Assembly (NCBI GenBank): GCA_050012355.1
Contig: JBEKHI010000354.1
Location: 1-8,778, forward strand
DNA: 8,778 nt
Direction: 5' to 3'
From: JBEKHI01 sp050012355
GTDB lineage: Bacteria > Actinomycetota > Actinomycetes > Streptosporangiales > Streptosporangiaceae
Below the pieces are notes generated by a model, which ran no database searches, was not told the origin of the DNA, and was given only the letters and a program-made list of their open reading frames with translations. This document shows positions 1 through 6,655 of this stretch, piece after piece (position 1 is the stretch's first letter; the number at the start of each line of letters is the position of its first letter). The position numbers and the translations under genes were made by a program.

Positions 1-1
1 G

Positions 2-838
2 GTGGACTTCCGGTACCTGAACGACGCGCTGACCAGGGACGAGGCCATCGCGCTGCTCGAACGCGGGCAGGAGGGCAAGGCCGAGCGCATCGAGGCGCTG
101 CGCCGTGACGGGTATCCCGCCTACTCGACCGCGCCCGGCTGGCTCGGCTACTCGGATGAGACGCTGGCCGGGCTGTGCGCCCAGGCCGTCGCGGATGGCT
201 TCTCCCAGATCAAGCTGAAGGTCGGGGCCAGCCTCGACGACGACAAGCGCCGCCTGTCCATCGCGCGCAAGCACGCGGGTGACGGTATCGCGATCGCCAT
301 CGACGCCAACCAGGTATGGGACGTGCCGACGGCCATCGCCTGGGTGCGTGAGCTCGCCGCCCACGACCTCGCCTGGATCGAGGAGCCGACCAGCCCGGAC
401 GACATCCTCGGCATGGCGGACATCAGGCGCGCGGTCGCCCCGGTCCCGGTCGCCGCGGGTGAGCATGTGATCAACCCGGTGATGTTCAAGCAGATGCTCC
501 GCGCGCAAGCGCTGGACGTGATGCAGATCGACGCGTGCCGCGTCGCCGGCGTCAACGAGAACATCGCCAACCTGCTGCTGGCCGCCAAGTTCGGCGTGCC
601 CGTCTGCCCGCACGCGGGCGGGGTCGGGCTCTGTGAGATCGTGCAGCACCTCTCCATGTTCGACTTCATTTCCATTTCCAGAACGCCGCGCCTCATCGAG
701 TGGGTCGACCATCTTCACGAGCATTTCGAGGCGCCGGCGCGGGTGACGCGTGGACGTTACGTGACGCCAACCGCGCCGGGAGCGTCAACGCGGATGCTGC
801 CAGAGGCACTCGAGGAGTACAGCTATGAAGCTCCCTGA
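2..838 (+). CDS. L-fuconate dehydratase, enolase superfamily (5'-truncated by window edge)
   Basis: Likely removes water from L-fuconate to give 2-keto-3-deoxy-L-fuconate, in the cytoplasm, as a step of oxidative L-fucose degradation. The 278 visible codons cover roughly the last two thirds of a family of about 430-440 residues. The first visible residues (V/M)DFRYL read as an internal segment, so the GTG at base 2 is probably a valine codon and the true start lies upstream. Visible signature: GYPAYSTAPGWLGYSDE, the KxK base motif (KLK at residues 71-73), metal-ligand positions D101 (DANQ), E127 (WIEEPTSPDD) and E154 (GEH), then D177 (QIDACRVAGVNE) and H204 (CPHAGGVGLCE) as the likely His-Asp dyad, and VDHLHEHF near the end. 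This spacing follows the FucD/ENOSF1 group closely rather than general mandelate racemases. A loop before the last catalytic Glu (about residues 226-233, SRTPRLIE) looks about two residues shorter than I recall for the group. The stop codon lies inside the next gene (14-bp overlap), so the two are probably co-transcribed. Confidence 0.9.
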   Translation: MDFRYLNDALTRDEAIALLERGQEGKAERIEALRRDGYPAYSTAPGWLGYSDETLAGLCAQAVADGFSQIKLKVGASLDDDKRRLSIARKHAGDGIAIAIDANQVWDVPTAIAWVRELAAHDLAWIEEPTSPDDILGMADIRRAVAPVPVAAGEHVINPVMFKQMLRAQALDVMQIDACRVAGVNENIANLLLAAKFGVPVCPHAGGVGLCEIVQHLSMFDFISISRTPRLIEWVDHLHEHFEAPARVTRGRYVTPTAPGASTRMLPEALEEYSYEAP

Positions 839-1739
839 ATTCTTCTTCGGCGCAGCGCCGATCGGCGGGTTGTACTCGGCTGTCAGCGATGACGAAGCCT
901 CGGCGACACTGACGGCGGCGTGGCAGTCCGGGGTCCGGGCGTTCGACACCGCACCGCATTACGGGGTCGGGCTGTCGGAGCGGCGGATCGGTGACTTCCT
1001 CGCCGGACGGCCGCGACAGGAATTCGTCGTGTCGACGAAAGTCGGACGCCGCCTCGTCCCGGCCGACGGCGATGTCCAGGGGGCCGACGGCTTTTACGGC
1101 ACGCCGGCGCTGACCCGGGTGCGGGACTACTCACGCGGCGGGGTGCGGGCCACGCTCGAGGATTCGCTGCGGCGGCTGCGGCTGGACCGAGTGGATATCG
1201 CGCTCGTCCATGATCCCGACGACTACCTCGATGAGGCCGTCTCATCGGCGCTCCCGGCGCTGGCGAAGCTGCGCGATGAGGGTCTGGTCGGAATGATCGG
1301 CGCCGGGATGAACTCGGCGTCCGCGCTCGCCTGGCTGGTTGAACGGGCGGACGTGGACTGTGTTCTGGTCGCGGGACGGTACACGCTGCTCGATCAGTCC
1401 GCCGCCAGCAGCCTGTTCCCGCTGTGCCAGCAACGCGGAGTGCGGGTGCTCGCGGGCGGTGTTTTCAACAGCGGGATACTCGCGGACCCGGACGGTAAGG
1501 CCCGGTTCGACTACGCCCCGGCTAGCCAGCAGGTACGCGAGAGAGTCGCCGACCTTCGTTATGGCTGCGAAAAATACGGCGTTCCAGTGGCGGCGGCGGC
1601 GCTGCGGTTCACGTTGCGGCACCCCGCGGTGACCTCCGTTGTCGTCGGCGCGCGGACACCGGCGGAGATCACCGCGGACGTCGGCTACCTGGACGTAGCG
1701 GTGCCCGATGAGCTGTTCGATGAACTAACGCCGTTCTAG
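825..1739 (+). CDS. Aldo/keto reductase, L-fucose / D-threo-aldose 1-dehydrogenase type
   Basis: A 304-residue soluble NAD(P)-dependent aldo/keto reductase, probably oxidising L-fucose (or a related aldose) at C1 to the lactone, the step before the dehydratase encoded just upstream. The catalytic tetrad is complete: D41 and Y46 in FDTAPHYGVG, K72 in VSTKVG and H129 in ALVHDPDD. The N-terminal glycine-rich segment FGAAPIGGLY and the C-terminal SVVVGARTPAEI (cofactor-phosphate region) fit the family, and length is normal. The ATG is supported by GAGGAG at 812-817, seven bases upstream, and by FFFGAAPIGG lining up with the usual N-terminus. The 14-bp overlap with the dehydratase gene indicates an operon and possible translational coupling. 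Substrate is inferred from family resemblance and from the neighbour; another sugar such as galactose or arabinose is possible. Confidence 0.87.
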   Translation: MKLPEFFFGAAPIGGLYSAVSDDEASATLTAAWQSGVRAFDTAPHYGVGLSERRIGDFLAGRPRQEFVVSTKVGRRLVPADGDVQGADGFYGTPALTRVRDYSRGGVRATLEDSLRRLRLDRVDIALVHDPDDYLDEAVSSALPALAKLRDEGLVGMIGAGMNSASALAWLVERADVDCVLVAGRYTLLDQSAASSLFPLCQQRGVRVLAGGVFNSGILADPDGKARFDYAPASQQVRERVADLRYGCEKYGVPVAAAALRFTLRHPAVTSVVVGARTPAEITADVGYLDVAVPDELFDELTPF

Positions 1740-1770
1740 TGCGGTTCAAGATGCGCTCGGGGTGGTAGTG

Positions 1771-1782
1771 CATCATGTGATG
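1771..1782. repeat. Short inverted repeat at the GH12 gene start
   Basis: CATCA-TG-TGATG forms a 5-bp inverted repeat with a 2-bp centre; the next pair outward mismatches (G/T) and the one after matches. It lies in the 40-base gap after the reductase gene and runs into the ATG at 1780. It could be a small operator or occur by chance. The well-known CebR cellulase operator (TGGGAGCGCTCCCA) is not present here. No rho-independent terminator is visible between the reductase and the GH12 gene, so read-through from the fucose genes is possible. Confidence 0.2.
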
Positions 1783-2940
1783 TATACGGAGCGTAGTTTC
1801 TGTGTCACGAAGAGGCGGATGGTGTCCGCGTCTCTCGTGTTGTCCCTGGTTGCCGCGGCCGGATTTGTTACGACGAGCGCGCGGGCGACCGCGCTCACGT
1901 TCTGCGGCCTGCACGCGGTGACTGTCGCGGACGGGGACTACGTCGTCGACAGCAACGAGTACGGCTCCGACGTGTCCGAATGCATCAGCACCAACGGCGG
2001 GCCGGACTTCGCGGTCGCGGATTCCGGGATCGACAGCGATACCGGAGGCCCGGATGCCTACCCGTCGATCTACGCGGGCTGCCACTGGGGGCTGTGCAGC
2101 TGGGGCGGGCTGACAACCGGTCCGCTGCAAGTCGCCGCGCTGAAGCCGGGCATGGTCACCACGAACTGGTCGACGACCCAGCCCGGTGACGGTACCTATG
2201 ACGCGTCGTACGACGTCTGGTTCAACACCACTCCACAGACGACCGCACTGCGTCCTGACTGCACAGAGCTGATGGTGTGGCTGAACCACACCGGCCAGGT
2301 CCGCCCGTTCGGTGACCTGGAAGCCAGCGACGTAACCGTGGACGGACGGACATACGACGTCTATAACGGGCAGCAGGCCAACTGGAACACGGTCTCATAC
2401 GAGCTGACGACGGGCGTCACCTCGGTGCGCGATCTGGACATCGGCTCGCTGGCACTGGACGCGGTGAGCCGGGGATTCCTGCCGAGTTCGTGTTACATGA
2501 TCGATGTGGAAGCCGGTTTCGAGCTGTGGCAAGGTGGCGCGGGCCTGGCGACAAACTCGTTCTCGGTGAACGCGGGTCCTACGGCGTCGCCTTCGCCGTC
2601 GGCGTCTCCGTCTCCTTCGCACCCGGCGACGCCCACCGTGGGCCCGGTCTGTGCGGCGAAGTACTCAGTGACGAGTAGCTGGCCGGGCGGATTCCAGGGG
2701 CAGGTACGGATCACCAACCGGGGCTCGGCCGCCGTAGACGGGTGGACAGCCATCTGGACGGCCCCGCCGGGCGAGCAGATCACCGAACTCTGGAACGGCG
2801 CCCTCACGCAGTCCGGGTCGCTGGTCACCGTAACTAGCGAGCCCTACGACGCGGTCATCCCGGCGGGAGGTTCGGTGACGGCGGGCTTTATCGCCACTGG
2901 AACCGCTAGACCGGCGGTTGCACTAGCATGCGGAGGGTGA
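1780..2940 (+). CDS. Secreted GH12 endo-beta-glucanase/xyloglucanase with C-terminal CBM2
   Basis: An exported hydrolase cutting internal beta-1,4-glucan linkages in cellulose, mixed-linkage glucan or xyloglucan. From the ATG at 1780 it has 386 residues: an n-region with KRR, a hydrophobic core (VSASLVLSLVAAAGFV) and a signal peptidase site at about SARA|TA (residue 36). The GH12 domain follows (about 37-265), with the nucleophile Glu163 in ELMVWL and the acid/base Glu248 in FELWQGG. Then come a Pro/Ser/Thr linker (about 266-289) and a CBM2 (about 291-386) with the terminal cysteine pair C291/C384 and the surface tryptophans W301 (SSWPGGF) and W338 (LWNG). The third usual binding aromatic appears as Tyr356 (PYD). 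The start is uncertain: GTG at 1762, GTG at 1768 (GGGG five bases upstream) and ATG at 1819 are in frame. The 1819 start would remove the positive n-region, so it is disfavoured. The gene lies 40 bases after the reductase, and its last codons overlap the HExxH gene. Cellulase versus xyloglucanase cannot be decided from sequence. Confidence 0.9.
   Translation: MYTERSFCVTKRRMVSASLVLSLVAAAGFVTTSARATALTFCGLHAVTVADGDYVVDSNEYGSDVSECISTNGGPDFAVADSGIDSDTGGPDAYPSIYAGCHWGLCSWGGLTTGPLQVAALKPGMVTTNWSTTQPGDGTYDASYDVWFNTTPQTTALRPDCTELMVWLNHTGQVRPFGDLEASDVTVDGRTYDVYNGQQANWNTVSYELTTGVTSVRDLDIGSLALDAVSRGFLPSSCYMIDVEAGFELWQGGAGLATNSFSVNAGPTASPSPSASPSPSHPATPTVGPVCAAKYSVTSSWPGGFQGQVRITNRGSAAVDGWTAIWTAPPGEQITELWNGALTQSGSLVTVTSEPYDAVIPAGGSVTAGFIATGTARPAVALACGG
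2578..2640 (+). repeat. Pro/Ser/Thr-rich interdomain linker repeat
   Basis: Degenerate TC-rich triplet repeats encode alternating Pro-Ser (PSPSASPSPS) and then a Pro/Thr segment between the GH12 and CBM2 domains. Such linkers are flexible, usually glycosylated in secreted actinomycete cellulases, and prone to length change by slippage. The same stretch produces an arginine-only shadow frame on the opposite strand, which is not a gene. Confidence 0.7.
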
Positions 2941-4163
2941 CGGTCACGTATCACCGGGTGGCTCGCGAGCACTTCGAATCCCTCGCGACGGGCGCGAGCA
3001 GTTCGGGTGCGATGGCCGAGCTGGCCGGCGCCGAGTACAGCAAGAATCTGCTGATGCTGCAGGCCATCGCCGCGGCGGGCCGCGGCGATGAGACGGTTCG
3101 CGCCGGATGCGCGCTGCTGGCCCGGGTCGAGAGCATAGACCCGGGTGCGGTGCGCACTGTGATCAGCCATCCGTCGTTTGGCGCGTGGGCGCAGCATGTG
3201 CTCCGCGGCACCGGACCCAGCCCGCGGCAACTGGCCGCGGTCGCCGCCGCGGCGGCTATCCGGGCTGGAGTGCAGGCCGAGATCGAGGTGCCCGCGGGAC
3301 GAGGACACGTCGTTATGCCCACATTGGGCGCAGCCGCCGCGGACGGCACGTCGGCTACGGTGCGCACCACGTCCGGCGGCGCGGAAATCGGACAGGTGAC
3401 AATCGGCGGTCCCGGGTGGGTGCCGCTGCGCCGGGTCAAACCGGGAGCACGCGAGCTACTGATCGACGACGTCGACCCGTACCGGATGCCAGCGGTGCCG
3501 ACGCTCGCGCCGCGGCTGAGTGACGCGCAGGCCCGTGAGTGGGAGCGATCGCTGGGCGACGCGTGGGCGCTGCTGCGGACCCATCACCCGGACACGGCGG
3601 ACGAGGTGGACGCGGCGGTGACCGTACTGGTGCCGCACGCCACGCCGGACAGCGGGCATTCCAGCGCGACGACGGCGGAGACGTTCGGCGCGGTCGCACT
3701 CTCCGAGCCGACCGACACCTGCCGGGTCGCCGAGAGCCTGACCCACGAGGTTCAGCACCTGAAGCTGTTCGCGCTGCTCGATGTGGTGACGATGACGCTG
3801 CCCGACGAGCAGCTGTACTACGCGCCATGGCGGCCCGATCCCCGGCCGCTCACCGGGCTGCTCCAGGGGGCGTACGCGTTCCTCGGGGTGAGCGGCTTCT
3901 GGCGGCGGCAGCGGTTCCTCGTCGACGACGAGCTTTCTGGGCATACGGAGTTCGCCAAGTGGCTGGACGCGACCTGGCTGGTGATCCAGACGCTGCTCGG
4001 CAGCGGCATGCTCACGCCCGCCGGGGCCGACTTCGTCCAGGGCATGGCGCGCACCGCCCGGGGCTGGCGGAAAGACCCGGTTCCAGAACGGGCGCGGGCG
4101 GCGGCGGCCGAGCAAGCTCGTTCGCACCGGGAGCGGTGGGAACGGGAGAACGCGGTCAGATAG
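2928..4163 (+). CDS. Stand-alone HExxH peptide-modification protein (putative 2-oxoglutarate-dependent peptide beta-hydroxylase)
   Basis: A 411-residue cytoplasmic protein resembling the HExxH domain linked to FxSxx-COOH peptide maturation. The motif HEVQH is at residues 273-277 within SLTHEVQHLKLFALLD, followed by the family-like YYAPWRPDPRPLTGLLQGAYAFLGVSGFW (about 297-325). An N-terminal helical part begins about VAREHFESLATG and continues through SKNLLMLQAI. The motif looks like a zinc peptidase, but in this family the two His are assigned to iron in a 2-oxoglutarate-dependent peptide hydroxylase. That assignment is family knowledge, not visible here. Its likely substrate is the FxsA peptide encoded at 6656. 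In many relatives this domain is fused to the radical SAM maturase FxsB; here it stands alone. The ATG at 2928 overlaps the GH12 gene by 13 bases. An in-frame GTG at 2937 would give a GTGA stop-start overlap, but the GGAGG at 2932-2936 would then touch the start. The 3' end overlaps the convergent fxsT gene by 8 bp. Confidence 0.8.
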   Translation: MRRVTVTYHRVAREHFESLATGASSSGAMAELAGAEYSKNLLMLQAIAAAGRGDETVRAGCALLARVESIDPGAVRTVISHPSFGAWAQHVLRGTGPSPRQLAAVAAAAAIRAGVQAEIEVPAGRGHVVMPTLGAAAADGTSATVRTTSGGAEIGQVTIGGPGWVPLRRVKPGARELLIDDVDPYRMPAVPTLAPRLSDAQAREWERSLGDAWALLRTHHPDTADEVDAAVTVLVPHATPDSGHSSATTAETFGAVALSEPTDTCRVAESLTHEVQHLKLFALLDVVTMTLPDEQLYYAPWRPDPRPLTGLLQGAYAFLGVSGFWRRQRFLVDDELSGHTEFAKWLDATWLVIQTLLGSGMLTPAGADFVQGMARTARGWRKDPVPERARAAAAEQARSHRERWERENAVR

Positions 4164-6519
4164 CCGGCGGGTCGAAATCGAAGACGTGCGCTGGTCCGTC
4201 GCCTTCCAGGTTCGCGGCGCAGCCGAGCGTCATCGGGTGGTCGGCGCCGAGCAGCGCACTCAGCCGGGCGAGAGTGTCCTCGCCGAGGGCCCGCGCCCCG
4301 GAGTCATCGCCGAGGGCCGCCAGCGTGCTGGCGAGGTTCGCCGCCACGGTCAGCGAGTAGTGGTGGTCTCGGCCGAGACGTCGGTCGAGCCCTGCTAGCG
4401 CGGACTCGTTCAGCTGACGGGCCCCGTCGAGGTCGCCGGTCGCCTGTCGCAAGACGGCGAGATTGCCGATACAGCCATAGTGATACGGATGGTCGTCTCC
4501 GTACACAGACGGATACCTGGCGACCGTGGCACTTCCGAGCCGCAGCGCCTCGTCAGCCGACCCTGCGGCTCGCAGGATGCTAGCCAGGTTAAGCGCGGTA
4601 GCCAGGGTGTCCGGATGGCCCTGACCGTACAGCCGACCGCATTGGTCCAAGGTTTGCCCGGCCAGCGCCGCCGCGTCTGCCAGCAACGGCCCGCCTAGAT
4701 AGCGCAGGGCGATCGCCAGCGCGTTCGCTGATCGCAGCGTCTGGTAATGCTCCTGGCCAAGCCGTTCCTTCCCGTAATCCCAGGCGTCCTCGCTCACGTC
4801 ACGGGCGCCACGGTAGTCGCCGCATAGCCGGACATCCCAGGCAAGACTGCTCCAGGTACTTAGAATCTCGATGGCCGAGACGCCAGACGCGGATTCGCTC
4901 TGCCGCAGGAACACCCGCTGGTACAGGTCGCGTGCCGCTTGGTAGTCGCTGTTCAGCACGTAATCGAGCGCGAGGTTGCTCAGCACGCGAAGGGTTTGCG
5001 GGTCATCCCGCCCGAAGACCTCGGCATGCAGGTCGCTCGTCTCCGCATCCAGTTCTCGCGCAGCACGGAAATCACCCAGCGCGCGGTGGTCGGCGCCCAG
5101 CAATATTCGGAGCGCGAGCGTAAGCCGGTCGCGCGGGCCAAGTTCACGCGTCGCGGTCCGTAGCGTCTCGTCGGTAAGTTCGTAGGCTTCGAGATACTTG
5201 CCGAGTTGTGTCAGCACGTTACCCAGATGCCGTTGGGCCTCCAGCACCGCGGAATCCGACTCGTCGGCCCAGCCGTCGATGAACCGCGAGGCGAATGACC
5301 GGCAGGACGCCAGGTCCCCCGACAGGTACAAGTACCGCAGCATGGCGAGCGGGGCAGTCCGGTGCTCAGACACCCCGCAGCCCGCGAGATCAACCACATC
5401 CGACCCAACATGCCCGACCAGCTCTGCGTAGGCGGGCCACTGACGCAGATCCGAGGGGTCCGGCGGACTGCTCGCGACGAGGATCGCATGCACGTCGTTC
5501 CGGTAACCGCCCTGCTCCACCGGGTCGAGCTCGTCGCGGATGAGCGCCTGGATAAGCCGGTGCACGACAACGCCACGTCCGTCGATTTTGATAAGCGCGA
5601 GCCGCGCCAGCTCGCGGATTGCCTGGGCGAGCAGAATCGGGTTTACGAGCAGGTCGCTAAGCGCGGAGCTGACCGGCGCGTGCGCTCCGCGCCTGAACAA
5701 GTCACGCGGAATCGGATCCGGACCGAAGAAGGCGCAACAGCGAAGCAGTTCCTGCGCCTGCGGCAGGCGGAGTTTCTCGACCGAAAGCCGCCAGGCGGCC
5801 GTCATCGACAACGGGTACTCCGCTGAGCCTCCCTCAGCCATGATCCGCGTGATGTTCTCCTCGAGCAGCACCATGTACTCCGCGGCGGGCATCCCGGTTT
5901 CCGCGATAAGCGCCCCTGCCTGCTCCAGCGCCAGCGGGAGGTCACCCAGCTCACCCGCGAGCTGGTCCGCGACCGTGGACGTGACCGACTTCGGTGCGCG
6001 CTCAGTGAGGAACTCGACGCTCTCTTCGCGGTCGAACACGTCCACGCTGATGGTGTCCGCCACCCCCTGCCAGCGATGGTTCCTGGTCGTTACGAGGACA
6101 TCTCCCGGACCGCGCGGAATGATCTGGTTCAGCTCCTCAGGCTGATCCGCGTTGTCGAAGATCAACAGCCATCGGGGGTACGGATCGCCGAGCCGCAGGG
6201 CGTCGAGCACGGCGGCCGCGGCGCCCTCAATACCGGCTGACACCGCCTCCGGCAGCCGCAGCGGTACGGCGAGCGCCGCGAGTGAGGCTCGTACCGACTC
6301 GGGATGATCGGCGGACGCGACCCACCACACCAGGTCGTAGTCGTCGGCGTACCGGTACGCGTATTCGGCCGCGACGGCCGACTTGCCCACTCCGCCGAGG
6401 CCCTGCAGGACCCGTAGACCCCGGATTTTGCGCAGGTCATCTAGCAACTCCGTGCGTCCGGTGAAGTTTTTGTTACGTTGCGGGATCGTTCCCCATATCG
6501 CCGGCGCGTTCACTGCCAT
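4156..6519 (-). CDS. fxsT: FxSxx-COOH system NB-ARC/TPR protein, copy 1
   Basis: A 787-residue STAND-type NTPase with tetratricopeptide repeats, matching the FxSxx-COOH system TPR family. After a short N-terminus (IWGTIPQRNKNFTGR) comes the NB-ARC module: Walker A GLGGVGKS (40-47), Walker B LLIFDNAD (118-125), sensor-like TTRN (144-147), GDLPLAL (192-198) and a winged-helix region ending in VVHRLIQ, the MHD-like position (about 318-324). From about residue 427 to 770 there are roughly eight 42-residue repeats of the kinesin-light-chain style (GxDHPxTLxxxxNLA). No membrane segment or separate effector domain is visible, so a signalling output would need a partner. The start is ATG at 6519: it has no Shine-Dalgarno, but a TATTGT box lies seven bases upstream, fitting leaderless transcription. 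An in-frame GTG at 6528 (three residues longer) is the alternative. Against copy 2 it lacks about seven residues just before Walker A. The biochemical role in the Fxs system is not known. Confidence 0.85.
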   Translation of the reverse strand: MAVNAPAIWGTIPQRNKNFTGRTELLDDLRKIRGLRVLQGLGGVGKSAVAAEYAYRYADDYDLVWWVASADHPESVRASLAALAVPLRLPEAVSAGIEGAAAAVLDALRLGDPYPRWLLIFDNADQPEELNQIIPRGPGDVLVTTRNHRWQGVADTISVDVFDREESVEFLTERAPKSVTSTVADQLAGELGDLPLALEQAGALIAETGMPAAEYMVLLEENITRIMAEGGSAEYPLSMTAAWRLSVEKLRLPQAQELLRCCAFFGPDPIPRDLFRRGAHAPVSSALSDLLVNPILLAQAIRELARLALIKIDGRGVVVHRLIQALIRDELDPVEQGGYRNDVHAILVASSPPDPSDLRQWPAYAELVGHVGSDVVDLAGCGVSEHRTAPLAMLRYLYLSGDLASCRSFASRFIDGWADESDSAVLEAQRHLGNVLTQLGKYLEAYELTDETLRTATRELGPRDRLTLALRILLGADHRALGDFRAARELDAETSDLHAEVFGRDDPQTLRVLSNLALDYVLNSDYQAARDLYQRVFLRQSESASGVSAIEILSTWSSLAWDVRLCGDYRGARDVSEDAWDYGKERLGQEHYQTLRSANALAIALRYLGGPLLADAAALAGQTLDQCGRLYGQGHPDTLATALNLASILRAAGSADEALRLGSATVARYPSVYGDDHPYHYGCIGNLAVLRQATGDLDGARQLNESALAGLDRRLGRDHHYSLTVAANLASTLAALGDDSGARALGEDTLARLSALLGADHPMTLGCAANLEGDGPAHVFDFDPPAI

Positions 6520-6526
6520 GATGTCC

Positions 6527-6532
6527 ACAATA
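6527..6532 (-). promoter_or_regulatory. Candidate -10 box for leaderless transcription of fxsT copy 1
   Basis: Read on the minus strand, TATTGT fits the actinobacterial TANNNT -10 pattern. It is followed by seven bases (GGACATC) and then the ATG at 6519, so transcription could begin at or next to the start codon. No good -35 hexamer is seen at the usual distance. GTGGAC just before the ATG is only a weak Shine-Dalgarno match. Confidence 0.35.
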
Positions 6533-6569
6533 AAACGACGCTGGGCGGCAGGAAACAGTGCCGTGTTCT

Positions 6570-6585
6570 ACCAGCTGGTAACCAG
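6570..6585. promoter_or_regulatory. Overlapping palindromes in the divergent fxsT-fxsA intergenic region
   Basis: ACCAGCTGGT (6570-6579) is a perfect 10-bp palindrome, and CTGGT-A-ACCAG (6575-6585) is a second perfect inverted repeat sharing the central CTGGT. A further TGGT at 6590-6593 continues the pattern. The site lies in the 136-base gap between the divergent genes, about 40-50 bases from the first fxsT start and about 70 upstream of fxsA. It is well placed as a shared operator. TAnnnT candidates (TATGGT at 6588, TAGAGT at 6593) sit just to its right and could be the -10 of the fxsA promoter, but no convincing -35 accompanies them. The rest of the gap shows no gene. Confidence 0.4.
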
Positions 6586-6655
6586 GGTATGGTAGAGTCG
6601 CCGCTCGCGTAAGTGACGGCAGTTTGTCCTGTTACGAACGTGGCGAGGGATAGCG

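Noticed and set aside
3541..3558. GGGAGCGATCGCTGGG inside the HExxH gene, resembling a CebR-type cellulase operator
   Set aside because: The match to TGGGAGCGCTCCCA is imperfect, the site is inside a coding region, and it is not upstream of the GH12 gene.
3706..3790. HEVQH in the 2928-4163 product as a zinc metalloprotease
   Set aside because: The surrounding sequence (SLTHEVQHLKL, YYAPWRPDPRPLTGLL) and the Fxs neighbourhood fit the peptide-modification HExxH family better, and no signal peptide or propeptide is present.
3539..4360. 273-residue plus-strand frame across the end of the HExxH gene and the end of fxsT copy 1
   Set aside because: Very Arg/Ala/Gly-rich, no domain signal, and fully covered by two well-supported convergent genes in other frames; a high-GC shadow.
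5540..6145. 201-residue plus-strand frame opposite the NB-ARC region of fxsT copy 1
   Set aside because: Ser/Arg-rich antisense shadow; equivalent shadows appear opposite copy 2 (for example minus strand 7263-7616), as expected from the paralogy.
6600..6624. Leader hairpin GCCG...CGGC upstream of fxsA
   Set aside because: Four-base stem with a loop of about 13 bases; too weak to claim an attenuator or riboswitch.
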